A DNA stretch of 64,000 nucleotides from JBIKWM01 sp044356305 (GTDB lineage: Bacteria; Bacteroidota; Bacteroidia; UBA10329), in assembly GCA_044356305.1 (NCBI GenBank), contig JBIKWM010000011.1:26865-90864 (forward strand), read 5' to 3'. The notes under the pieces were generated by a model. The model saw only the letters and a list, made by a program, of their open reading frames with translations, had not been told where the DNA came from and searched no databases. The translations under genes and the position numbers were made by a program. This document shows positions 50,310 to 58,791 of this stretch, in pieces. Each line of letters starts with the position of its first letter. Positions within the stretch are counted from its first letter, which is position 1.

Positions 50310-51308
50310 TCAGAATGCAAGGATGATATTGTCAATCAACGCCTCTTGCACCTCTGTCTGGTCGCCATTGGCCGAGATTCTGAAAAGCAGACTCTGTCCA
50401 ATGCTATTGCTATAATAACTCACATTCTCAGTCAGATTGACCACCACGTGCTTCCATTCGGAGGTGGGATATAAGGTGACTATGGGAATGTCATCGACCC
50501 CGCCACCGCTCTGGTAAACAAAAATGCCAGCGCTCAGAGCCGCGTTGCACCGGTAATCGAACTCCAACAGCACTGTTCTGCCACTTTTGGGCAGGTCATA
50601 CACATTCTGACTCTCGCACTCGCCATAACCCACTTCGCCTGTGTTGATGTACATGCGCATCACTTCGTTGGTAGGATATAGGACCGTGTCATTCACACGT
50701 TGAAAATCATGGAGACTGTACGTGGTCGATTTTATGGAACTGCCCACGCCATTAAAATCCTCATTCACCGCCAGCGTGACCCCATCGCGATAAGACGTGA
50801 GAGCATGGAAGTATGTGATGCTATCTGGCGCCAGCTTGGAAGTGGTCAGATAATCGTTCAGAAACGGATGGGGCGTGCGCTGCGATTCGAGTCCGTTGAG
50901 CTTGATGCCCGGCCTGATGCGGACGGTATGCTCGCCATCGGCCATGGCAGGTACTTCAAAGGGCAGTTCAAACGCCCCTACAACCTGCTCATCGATGTAC
51001 AGCCAACCATCCGATATAGCCGATACTGGCACGCTGTAACTGAAGGTGGTCCTGAACTGGGTAGGTTGTCCGGTTGAGTAAACCGTGTCAATGTCAATTA
51101 TGCTGTCGACAATGGCCCCGGCAGGTATCCCGGTACCCTGTATCTGCTGACCTGGGTAAACATTGATACTCGTCCCGACCTGAACACCGGCATAGCCAAA
51201 CGTGTTCACATTGGCGTAGGCAGGAATGGGCTCTTCCTCACAACCGCCCATCGACACCATCGCCACCGCCCCCATCATGTGGGCAATGATCCAGTTCCTC
51301 ATGTACAT
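50310..51308 (-). CDS. Lipoprotein of unknown function
   Basis: A 332-residue protein. The N-terminal hydrophobic stretch ends in a lipobox MVSMGGCEEE. The mature part is beta-rich. A Trp/Tyr-containing C-terminal domain (LLEFDYRCNAALSAGIFVYQ ... EWKHVVVNLTENVSYYSNSI) resembles a carbohydrate-binding jelly roll. No named family is recognised. It is co-transcribed with the polyprenyl-phosphate sugar transferase, so a role in exopolysaccharide attachment or handling is possible. The ATG at 51302 is an equally good start. Confidence 0.6.
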   Translation of the reverse strand: MYMRNWIIAHMMGAVAMVSMGGCEEEPIPAYANVNTFGYAGVQVGTSINVYPGQQIQGTGIPAGAIVDSIIDIDTVYSTGQPTQFRTTFSYSVPVSAISDGWLYIDEQVVGAFELPFEVPAMADGEHTVRIRPGIKLNGLESQRTPHPFLNDYLTTSKLAPDSITYFHALTSYRDGVTLAVNEDFNGVGSSIKSTTYSLHDFQRVNDTVLYPTNEVMRMYINTGEVGYGECESQNVYDLPKSGRTVLLEFDYRCNAALSAGIFVYQSGGGVDDIPIVTLYPTSEWKHVVVNLTENVSYYSNSIGQSLLFRISANGDQTEVQEALIDNIILAF

Positions 51309-51347
51309 AGTGCGGAAAAAGACGCGATGGCAGGCTGTCTGGTGCCG

Positions 51348-51355
51348 CGAATGTA
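51348..51355 (-). promoter_or_regulatory. -7 promoter element TACATTCG
   Basis: A TAnnTTCG variant 39 bases before the lipoprotein start, divergent from TACCTTCG at 51425-51432 on the plus strand. Confidence 0.35.
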
Positions 51356-51424
51356 GACCTTTCAGCGGCACGCGCGTTGACCCGATGATAAAAGGTTCTA
51401 ATCTCAGGCACGGTATGTGCCCTG

Positions 51425-51432
51425 TACCTTCG
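51425..51432 (+). promoter_or_regulatory. -7 promoter element TACCTTCG
   Basis: A TAnnTTCG variant 38 bases before the ATG at 51471 of the chalcone-isomerase-like gene. It argues against the frame opening at 51417. Confidence 0.35.
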
Positions 51433-51470
51433 CAACGCTTAACCCAAAATCAACAGAACCTGACTTTGCA

Positions 51471-52034
51471 ATGAAGACATTGATCACCCTACTGGCCCTT
51501 GCAGCCACCCTGACAGAGGCCACCGCACAGACCACTATTAACGGTGTCACCCTTCCGGCCAACATGAAGGCAGGCGACAAGACCTTGGTGCTGAACGGGG
51601 GCGGGATACGGAAAAAGGCTTTCTTCAAGCTGTACACGGGTGGCTTTTACATCGAGTCAAGGACCAAAGACCCAAAAGCGATCATAGCGGCCGACAAGGC
51701 CATGGCCATGCGGCTCCAGATCACATCGGGCATGATCAGCAGCGACAACATGAGCGAGGCCATACGCGAAGGGTTTGAAAAGAGCACCAAAGGCAACTCG
51801 GCCCCACTCAAAGCCAAGATTGACAAGTTTGTGAGCACATTCGCCAAAGAAGAGATAAAAGAAGGCAACGTGTTCGATATCATATACATACCCGGCAAAG
51901 GCGTAGAAGCCCACAAGAACGGAAAGTTGCAGAACACCATTGATGGCCTCGATTTTAAAAAAGCCCTCTTCGGCATCTGGTTCGGAGACGACCCGGCTGA
52001 TAGCGACTTGAAAGCAGGGCTGCTCGGCAGCTGA
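51471..52034 (+). CDS. Exported chalcone isomerase-like protein
   Basis: A 187-residue protein with a signal peptide (residues 1-20, ending EATAQ). The body has the bacterial chalcone_isomerase-like fold: LVLNGGGIRKKAFFKLYTGG, FYIESRTKD, MRLQITSGMISSDNMSEAIR and the end FGIWFGDDPADSDLKAGLLG. Members in bacteria are periplasmic fatty-acid- or lipid-binding proteins rather than flavonoid enzymes. Ligand unknown. It ends five bases before the convergent MBL-fold gene. Confidence 0.9.
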   Translation: MKTLITLLALAATLTEATAQTTINGVTLPANMKAGDKTLVLNGGGIRKKAFFKLYTGGFYIESRTKDPKAIIAADKAMAMRLQITSGMISSDNMSEAIREGFEKSTKGNSAPLKAKIDKFVSTFAKEEIKEGNVFDIIYIPGKGVEAHKNGKLQNTIDGLDFKKALFGIWFGDDPADSDLKAGLLGS

Positions 52035-52039
52035 GACTA

Positions 52040-52819
52040 TTATACCACCACCCTCAGACCATCGTAGGCCAGGGCCACGTGCGCAGGCAGATTGCCGCTA
52101 ACTGCTACGTGCTGTCCCAGCTGATGGCTGATATGCGTAAGAAACGCTCTTTGGGGCCGCACTTCCGCAATCAGGGCAAGAGCCTCATCGAGGGTCATGT
52201 GCGAATGGTGGGTCTCGGTACGTAGAGCATTTAACACCAATACCTCCGAATCTTTTATCAAGGTCCGGGTCTTTTCCGGAACTGACTTGGCATCAGTTAT
52301 ATAGCTCAACCCACCTATCCTGAACCCGATGGTGGGCATGCCGGCATGTTCCACAGGCAATGGGGTTATCGTTAAGCTATTCACTTCAAACGGCCTGGTC
52401 ACATCAATTTCAATGGTTTCGAGCATAGGGGCACCGGGATACGGCTCCTTATCGAAAGCGTACGCGAACATGCGCCTGATTGCGCCAAGAGTATGGGCAC
52501 TGCCATACAACGGCATATGCCTGCGCTGCATAAAATTGAACGGTCTCACATCGTCAAGGCCTACCAGATGGTCGCTGTGGGCATGAGTGAACAGCACCGC
52601 ATCGACATGTGTGGTCCTGCTCAGCAACATCTGCTGCCTCAAGTCAGGGCCCGTGTCTACGAGTAGATTCACTCCGTTGTGAGATATAAGGACAGACGTG
52701 CGCAATCTGTGGTCGCGCGGGTCGGTGCTGTTGCAAACAGGGCAATTGCAACCGATAACAGGCACACCCTGCGATGTCCCAGTACCCAGAAAAATAATGA
52801 CCACCTGGCCTGTTGGCAT
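52040..52819 (-). CDS. MBL-fold hydrolase, PhnP-like
   Basis: A 259-residue metallo-beta-lactamase-fold phosphodiesterase. The PhnP-type opening FLGTGTSQGVPVIGCNCPVC holds a zinc-binding Cys cluster, followed by VDTGPDLRQQ, the metal motif LFTHAHSDHLVGLDDVR, and later PVEHAGMPTIGFRIGG, ITDAK and FLTHISHQLG. PhnP cleaves cyclic ribose phosphates, and relatives act on other phosphodiesters. The substrate here is not known, and no phn genes are nearby. Confidence 0.9.
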   Translation of the reverse strand: MPTGQVVIIFLGTGTSQGVPVIGCNCPVCNSTDPRDHRLRTSVLISHNGVNLLVDTGPDLRQQMLLSRTTHVDAVLFTHAHSDHLVGLDDVRPFNFMQRRHMPLYGSAHTLGAIRRMFAYAFDKEPYPGAPMLETIEIDVTRPFEVNSLTITPLPVEHAGMPTIGFRIGGLSYITDAKSVPEKTRTLIKDSEVLVLNALRTETHHSHMTLDEALALIAEVRPQRAFLTHISHQLGQHVAVSGNLPAHVALAYDGLRVVV

Positions 52820-52854
52820 CGGTCAAATGTAAATCCCTGACAATAGTGCCGCGC

Positions 52855-52862
52855 TATATTCG
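52855..52862 (+). promoter_or_regulatory. -7 promoter element TATATTCG
   Basis: A TAnnTTCG variant ending nine bases before the ATG at 52872; near-leaderless arrangement. Confidence 0.4.
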
Positions 52863-52871
52863 CAACCCCGC

Positions 52872-55800
52872 ATGCGAAGCCTTGCCCTCATCTTTTTTCT
52901 TGTTCTGACCGGTCCATTAGCCTTTGGACAGAGCGGGATGCCATTTATTACCGATGTGCCCCTGCCCACCGACCAGAAGGGAAGTCGGGTCATCGATATG
53001 GTTCAAGATGGGCAGGAGACCATGCTGTTCCTGACGCGCAGAAGGCTCATTGTATTTGATGGGGGAAAATGGAACGTGGTGCCCATGCCATCGGCCGCCA
53101 ATTCCATTGCATTGCACCGCCCATCTGGCCGTGTGTTCATCGGGCTTCGCGATCAGTTCGGTGAGATGGTGCTCAGTCGCAAGGGCCAGTACGAGCTAAA
53201 GGTCCTCAGCACCCACAATGGCCCCCCCGATGACTATAAGACAGTGCTTGTCAATGACACATCGGTCATGTTCCTTGGCGAGAAACAATATGTGGCCTAT
53301 GGGCTTGAAAAGAATGAGATAATCCATCGGGACCTTGTTGCCAAGGGGACACCCATTCTGGGTGGATTTGAGAATCAGGGACGGTTCATGGTGAATGTGA
53401 GCGACATCGGCCCTACCCACTGGGCTGGCCGTTCACTCCAGGAAGCCCCTAAACTTAGCGGATTCAACGAGGAACGGATCCTCTTCAACTTCAGGCTCGA
53501 CAGTCTGCGCACTTTGGTAGGCACCGAGAGCGACAGGATGTTGATTGTTTCGGGCAATAAGACCGAGGAGGTCTTTGGCCCTGTCCGCAACTATGCCCGC
53601 GAGAATTTTCTGAGCGATGGTGGTCGCCTCAGCGATTCGACATTCGCCATCAGCACCCTGGCCGGAGGGATAATGGTGGTCGACAGCCGCGAGCTGCGTC
53701 CCATCTACACCTACAGCTACCGCACCGGCCTGCCCGATAATGAGATAGCCTCGGTGTGCACCGACATGAACGGTGGCCTTTGGATGTCGCACGAGTTCGG
53801 CCTCAGCCGTATTGACCTGCGGCAGCCGGTCATGGACTTCACAACCTATCCGGGCCTTGAAGGCAATGTACAGACAGCCATTTACCACCGGGGACAGTTG
53901 TATGTGGGCACTTCGAGCGGGTTGTTCCAGTTGGGTGAGACAGCCGACCTCAAAGAGATACAGCGCGCCAACGACCGTCAACTTGAACTGCGCGACCAAC
54001 AAGTAACCCAGCCCGTGGTAGTGCAGGCCGAGCCCGAACCTATCAAGGAGACTGTGAAAGCCGAGCCGGAGCCACAGCCTGCCGAAGAGGTGAAACTCTC
54101 GCGCAAGGAGCAGCGCGCCCTGAAGCGCCAGCAGCGCAAAGAAGAACGCGATAAGAAGAACAAGGCAAAATCTGGCGAGAAAGAAGAGGAAGAGGCCGAA
54201 CCGGTGGCTGAGAAACCAAAAGCCGAGCCTGCACAGCCTGTGCCACAGGCCCTGGTAACGCCCGTGGGTGGCATGTCCGGACCAGGGGCAGGCGGACCGG
54301 GAAGCGGACCAGGTGCGGGCGGTGCGGCAAGTGGCGCCATGACCCCCGGTGGAAGGACTCCGGGTGCCCCGATGGGTTCTGCGCCAGGTGGCCTCGGGTC
54401 AAAACGCGAGTCCGGGCTGACGCACATTTACCGCAGAGTATCTGGTATCGATGGCAAATGCCGCCAGATGGCCGCTCACCTTGATCACGTGCTCGTGGCC
54501 ACCAACACCGGACTCTATGATATTATAGACAGGAGTGCGCGACCGATCATTAAAGGCTACGTCCTGAATCTCACCGTGGCCTCGCGTCCTGGGAGGTTCC
54601 TGGCTTCAACCAACAACGGACTCTCTATCATTGAACTTAAGAACGGAAGCTGGTCCACCGAGAATATTGCAGGTCTTTCGGCCACAGTTCACAGCGCTGT
54701 AGAGACCAAAAGCGGAGTGATCTATGTGCTGACTGACTTTGACATAGTGCGCCTTACCCCGAGTGCCGATGGGACACCCACGCCAAAGGTCTTCCCTCTT
54801 CCGGTTGATCAGGGCGAAGACGGCCAGGTGTTCATGGTCAAGGATGTACCGCATTTCGTATTCACCTCAGGTATGTATCGCCTGAGCGATGACGGCACCT
54901 CCATTGTAGGTGTTGCATTGAAGGGGAGTGAATCGTCAGGCGCGGGCCTTCGTTTTGTGAAAGGGGCCGATGGCGACCTATGGCTCAATCATAACGGGGC
55001 GTGGGTGTCATTCAACAATGAGAAGACCACAGAGATGGGAAGGTTCCTCCATCTTTTCGAGGGTCTGCTCAACATCAATGTGGACGAGCGTGGCGACCTC
55101 TGGGTGGTCGACTCAAAAAGCCACATCTATCGGATCAGGAACCAGAAGGCCAAGGCCAACGAACCATTCAACCTTTATCTGCGCAGGGTGGGCAGCCCCG
55201 AGGGCGAGTTCTTCAACCTCGATGAACTGGTCATCTCGCACCGATTCAACTCATTGGAATTTGAGATCAGCGCCCCCTACTACCTGCGCAGCAATGGAAC
55301 TGAATACCAATACCGCCTCGATGAACTGGGCGAAAAATGGAGCCGCTGGACCACCAATCCCGTCATAGAGTTCCCATTCCTACAAGGAGGCACCTACCAT
55401 CTGCGGATCAGGGCGCGCAATGTGTTCGGGCAACTGAGCGAGGAGAAAGTACTTGAGTTCACAGTTGAGCCTAAACTCTGGTTCCGTTGGTACTTCATTC
55501 TGTTGTATGTGCTGCTGGTTGTGGGAATCATTTTCGGCATAATCAAAGTGCGGGAGCGTGGTCTGAAAGAGACTCAACGCCTGCTTGAGGAGATGGTGAC
55601 CAAGCGCACCAGCGAACTGGCCGATGAGAAAAGGAAGGTGGAGAGCCTGCTGCTCAACATCCTGCCCAAAGAGACGGCAGATGAGCTGCAGAAAAAGGGA
55701 AAGGCCACAGCACGGCACTACAACATGGTGAGCGTGATGTTCACTGATTTCAAAGGTTTCACGGCCATTGCCGAACAGACTGACCCTGAGGATCTGGTGG

Positions 55801-56342
55801 CCGAACTGGACCGCTGTTTCGTTCATTTTGACGACATCATTGAGAAATATCATCTTGAGAAGATCAAGACTATTGGCGATAGCTACATGTGCGCAGGCGG
55901 TGTGCCCATCCGCAACAAGAGCAATGCTTTGGCCATGATTCTTGCCGGCCTCGAGATGCGCGAGTACATTGTGGGCATCATTGAGGAGAAAAAGCGAAAA
56001 GGCGAACCCGTTTGGGAGATCCGGATAGGCATACACACCGGCCCGCTCACAGCGGGTGTGGTGGGCAAGAAGAAATTCGCCTACGACATCTGGGGCGATA
56101 CGGTGAATGTTGCGAGCCGAATGGAGTCGGCCTCGGAGCCGGGTCGGATAAACATTTCGGCTGCCACTTACGAGCACATCAAGCATTATTTTGAGTGCGA
56201 GCCGCGCGGAAAGGTCGACACCAAGGGCAAGGGCAAGATGGAGATGTACTTTGTCAACGGCATCAATGCGAAATACAGTGTTGATGGGGCCGGCCGCGAG
56301 CCTAGCCGCGAACTGCTCAAGATAATGGACGAGATATGGTGA
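52872..56342 (+). CDS. Receptor-type adenylate cyclase with propeller sensor and Y_Y_Y domain
   Basis: A 1156-residue transmembrane class III cyclase. After a signal peptide (1-19, ending AFGQ) comes a periplasmic two-component-type propeller, split by a low-complexity insert (about 375-515: Glu/Pro, then Lys/Arg, then Gly/Pro/Ala rich). A Y_Y_Y-like domain (RSNGTEYQYRLDELGEKWSR) leads to one membrane helix (about 873-897) and a coiled linker. The cyclase domain has metal ligands Asp959 and Asp1003, purine-selecting Lys999 and Asp1072, Asn1079 and Arg1083. This set fits an active adenylate rather than guanylate cyclase. Its layout mirrors hybrid sensor kinases with the kinase replaced by a cyclase. 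Confidence 0.9.
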   Translation: MRSLALIFFLVLTGPLAFGQSGMPFITDVPLPTDQKGSRVIDMVQDGQETMLFLTRRRLIVFDGGKWNVVPMPSAANSIALHRPSGRVFIGLRDQFGEMVLSRKGQYELKVLSTHNGPPDDYKTVLVNDTSVMFLGEKQYVAYGLEKNEIIHRDLVAKGTPILGGFENQGRFMVNVSDIGPTHWAGRSLQEAPKLSGFNEERILFNFRLDSLRTLVGTESDRMLIVSGNKTEEVFGPVRNYARENFLSDGGRLSDSTFAISTLAGGIMVVDSRELRPIYTYSYRTGLPDNEIASVCTDMNGGLWMSHEFGLSRIDLRQPVMDFTTYPGLEGNVQTAIYHRGQLYVGTSSGLFQLGETADLKEIQRANDRQLELRDQQVTQPVVVQAEPEPIKETVKAEPEPQPAEEVKLSRKEQRALKRQQRKEERDKKNKAKSGEKEEEEAEPVAEKPKAEPAQPVPQALVTPVGGMSGPGAGGPGSGPGAGGAASGAMTPGGRTPGAPMGSAPGGLGSKRESGLTHIYRRVSGIDGKCRQMAAHLDHVLVATNTGLYDIIDRSARPIIKGYVLNLTVASRPGRFLASTNNGLSIIELKNGSWSTENIAGLSATVHSAVETKSGVIYVLTDFDIVRLTPSADGTPTPKVFPLPVDQGEDGQVFMVKDVPHFVFTSGMYRLSDDGTSIVGVALKGSESSGAGLRFVKGADGDLWLNHNGAWVSFNNEKTTEMGRFLHLFEGLLNINVDERGDLWVVDSKSHIYRIRNQKAKANEPFNLYLRRVGSPEGEFFNLDELVISHRFNSLEFEISAPYYLRSNGTEYQYRLDELGEKWSRWTTNPVIEFPFLQGGTYHLRIRARNVFGQLSEEKVLEFTVEPKLWFRWYFILLYVLLVVGIIFGIIKVRERGLKETQRLLEEMVTKRTSELADEKRKVESLLLNILPKETADELQKKGKATARHYNMVSVMFTDFKGFTAIAEQTDPEDLVAELDRCFVHFDDIIEKYHLEKIKTIGDSYMCAGGVPIRNKSNALAMILAGLEMREYIVGIIEEKKRKGEPVWEIRIGIHTGPLTAGVVGKKKFAYDIWGDTVNVASRMESASEPGRINISAATYEHIKHYFECEPRGKVDTKGKGKMEMYFVNGINAKYSVDGAGREPSRELLKIMDEIW

Positions 56343-56407
56343 GGGCCTTCTGTTCGCCCCTTCCCTACTCTTTCTGCGAGTCTTGTATCGCATTGGCCCT
56401 GAATACA

Positions 56408-56415
56408 TACATTCG
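56408..56415 (+). promoter_or_regulatory. -7 promoter element TACATTCG
   Basis: A TAnnTTCG variant 32 bases before the ATG at 56448 of the SprB cargo gene. Confidence 0.35.
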
Positions 56416-56447
56416 GTGCTCCTTTCCAAACCATTTCCCATTCAGAC

Positions 56448-58718
56448 ATGCGCAGAATCATTACCCTCGCCCTGCTCGCTATGGCCCAGATCTCTGTGGC
56501 TCAGAACAGCGGTGGCCCCGATCAGTACGGCTACTACTGGCGTTCGAGCGACCATCCTCAAGGCCCTGTCTTCGATTGGGTCGATATAAGTGGCGTGGGC
56601 ACACCGGTAACTGGCCTTACCGATGACAATGCCACACAGTTTATCACCATGGGTGGAATGGTGTTCCATTACTATTGGAATGACCTGACCAAATTGGTCA
56701 TCGGGTCAAATGGTTGGTTGAGTTTCAATGCCGTATCCAACATAGCCCATTGTTTTCCCACCATCCCTACAGCTGGAGGCCAGACGGACAACTATCTGGC
56801 CCCTTTCATGACCGACCTGCTCATCAGTCAGGCCGGTTTTACCACACCCCAGGTCTATTACTACTACGATTCGGCTCTGAACCGCTTTATCGTGACCTAC
56901 GAGAACTGCCCATGGTGGAGCCAGACAGCCCCGGGATATGTGGGCAACAACACCTTTCAGGTCATCCTTTCGAGTGCCGACAGCAGCATCACGTATCAAT
57001 ACCTGAGCCTGACCCCGGGCAATTTCAACAACATGGCAGAATGTACCCAGGACCTTGTCATCGGAATTGAGAATGTGACCGGTGGCATCGGCCTTCAGCC
57101 ATTTGTTGAGTTTGTGCCTGCCGACAATTTTGCCATCAAATTCTATTACCCCAACCCCGTCACATTTCAGGTGCAGGACATCACACCGGCCTGGAACCAG
57201 AACAATGAGAACAAGGGCATTTTTGTGCAGAGCGGAAGCACCTTCAACTTGACCACAGGAGTAGGGAATGTCGGCAATGCCGATGTAAACACGTCAATAG
57301 ACGTTGATGCGCAGGTGCTCAACCTCAATTTCACCCAGGTGCATAACGATGCCACCACCATCGCCAATGGCCTGAGCGCTGGGTCGCAATCGACAGTAGT
57401 GTTTCCGAGTGTGTGTTCTTTGGTTCCGGGCCAGTATTATCTGAACACGAGCACCAACAATTCTCAGGATCTGAATGCCGGTAACAACCAACAGGTCACG
57501 GAGGTGAATTCAGTGGATATGAGTCAGGGTGATTTTGTTCTGAGCTATGCCACCCAGAACCCGCCTGAGGGAATCTTGACCTGGGGTGGCCCGGGTGGTG
57601 GTGCAGGTGTGTACATGGAACCACCCATATACCCGGCCGATCTGAATGCCGTTCAGGTTTTCATTGTCGATCAGGGTGGCGGACAGGATTTTGTGGTGAA
57701 CATCTATGACAACGATGGGCCCAACGGATTGCCCGGAACCCTGTTGGCAACCGAGACCATGTCAGCTTTGAATTACATACCGGGCGATTGGGTGACCGTG
57801 AACCTGACCAATCCTATCACGGTGACAGATGATGGATTCTACATTGGATGGGTGCATGGTGCCAACCCCACCATAGCGCTTGGAACTGAACTTACTGCCG
57901 GGCCCATTTCAAGACGCACCTATGAATTTGTCGGGGGCGATTGGGCTGAATACCGCGAGAGCAGCAGCACCGATTTCCTGATCAATGCCCTGATGAGCGG
58001 CAATTGTGGCGGTTTCCTGGTAAATGCCGAGGACGTCACCCCTGTGACCTGTTTCGGTGGCAACGATGGGGCCATTGACATAACTATCACAGGCGGCACC
58101 CCAGGTTACACCATACTGTGGGACCATAATCTGGGCAATGTGGAAGACCCTACTGGCCTGAATATGGGCGTTTATGTGGTGAGCGTGACCGATGCGGCCG
58201 GATGCAGCACTGGTTTCAGTGTAACAGTAGGTCAGCCAGCCACATTGGTGGGTAGTGTGAGCATAACAGACGAGATCTGGGGTGGCGATGGTGCCATTGA
58301 CCTTACCGTTACAGGAGGTACCCAGCCATACACCTATTTGTGGAGCAATAACGCCACTACTCAGGACCTCAGCGGATTGGCCGGAGGCACCTACAGTGTA
58401 ACTGTGACCGATGCCAGCGGTTGCAGCATCAATGCCGATTACGCGGTACCGAGTCAGGTGGGTATTGAAGAGAATAGCGTGGCCAACGTGCGCCTCGCCC
58501 CTAACCCGACCCGTGGAGAGGTTCTGTTGATAGGATCATTCAATGGTTTGGTGCAGATAGAAGTGACCGACCTCTCGGGCCGAGGCATCTTCCGGTCGTC
58601 TCATCAGGCCGCTCAGAATCTGGCGCTCGACCTGAGTCAGTTGGCCAATGGCACATATCTGATCAACTGGAAAGATGATGCGACCAGCGGTCGTACCCGT
58701 TTGGTTGTAAGCCGCTGA
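56448..58718 (+). CDS. Large T9SS cargo with SprB repeats
   Basis: A 756-residue secreted protein. A signal peptide (residues 1-19, ending ISVAQ) precedes a large beta-rich domain with GWLSFNAVSNIAHCFPTIPT and a middle domain like a CARDB/jelly-roll stretch. Near the end are two SprB repeats (VTCFGGNDGAIDITITGGTP then GYTILWDHN, and GDGAIDLTVTGGTQPYTYLW). A type A sorting domain closes it (RLAPNPTRGEVLLIGS ... LANGTYLINWKDDA). An adhesin or gliding-surface role is inferred from the SprB repeats. A strong terminator follows. Confidence 0.85.
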   Translation: MRRIITLALLAMAQISVAQNSGGPDQYGYYWRSSDHPQGPVFDWVDISGVGTPVTGLTDDNATQFITMGGMVFHYYWNDLTKLVIGSNGWLSFNAVSNIAHCFPTIPTAGGQTDNYLAPFMTDLLISQAGFTTPQVYYYYDSALNRFIVTYENCPWWSQTAPGYVGNNTFQVILSSADSSITYQYLSLTPGNFNNMAECTQDLVIGIENVTGGIGLQPFVEFVPADNFAIKFYYPNPVTFQVQDITPAWNQNNENKGIFVQSGSTFNLTTGVGNVGNADVNTSIDVDAQVLNLNFTQVHNDATTIANGLSAGSQSTVVFPSVCSLVPGQYYLNTSTNNSQDLNAGNNQQVTEVNSVDMSQGDFVLSYATQNPPEGILTWGGPGGGAGVYMEPPIYPADLNAVQVFIVDQGGGQDFVVNIYDNDGPNGLPGTLLATETMSALNYIPGDWVTVNLTNPITVTDDGFYIGWVHGANPTIALGTELTAGPISRRTYEFVGGDWAEYRESSSTDFLINALMSGNCGGFLVNAEDVTPVTCFGGNDGAIDITITGGTPGYTILWDHNLGNVEDPTGLNMGVYVVSVTDAAGCSTGFSVTVGQPATLVGSVSITDEIWGGDGAIDLTVTGGTQPYTYLWSNNATTQDLSGLAGGTYSVTVTDASGCSINADYAVPSQVGIEENSVANVRLAPNPTRGEVLLIGSFNGLVQIEVTDLSGRGIFRSSHQAAQNLALDLSQLANGTYLINWKDDATSGRTRLVVSR

Positions 58719-58739
58719 GATCGGAACAGATGAAAATGG

Positions 58740-58769
58740 AAAGGGGCGGGTCAATGACCCGCCCCTTTT
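58740..58769. terminator. Bidirectional terminator
   Basis: AAAGGGGCGGGTCA (58740-58753) and TGACCCGCCCCTTT (58755-58768) form a perfect 14-base inverted repeat with A and T runs on either side. It lies between the convergent SprB cargo gene and dnaK and can serve both. Confidence 0.9.
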
Positions 58770-58791
58770 GCATTGTTTGAGTTACAAAGGA

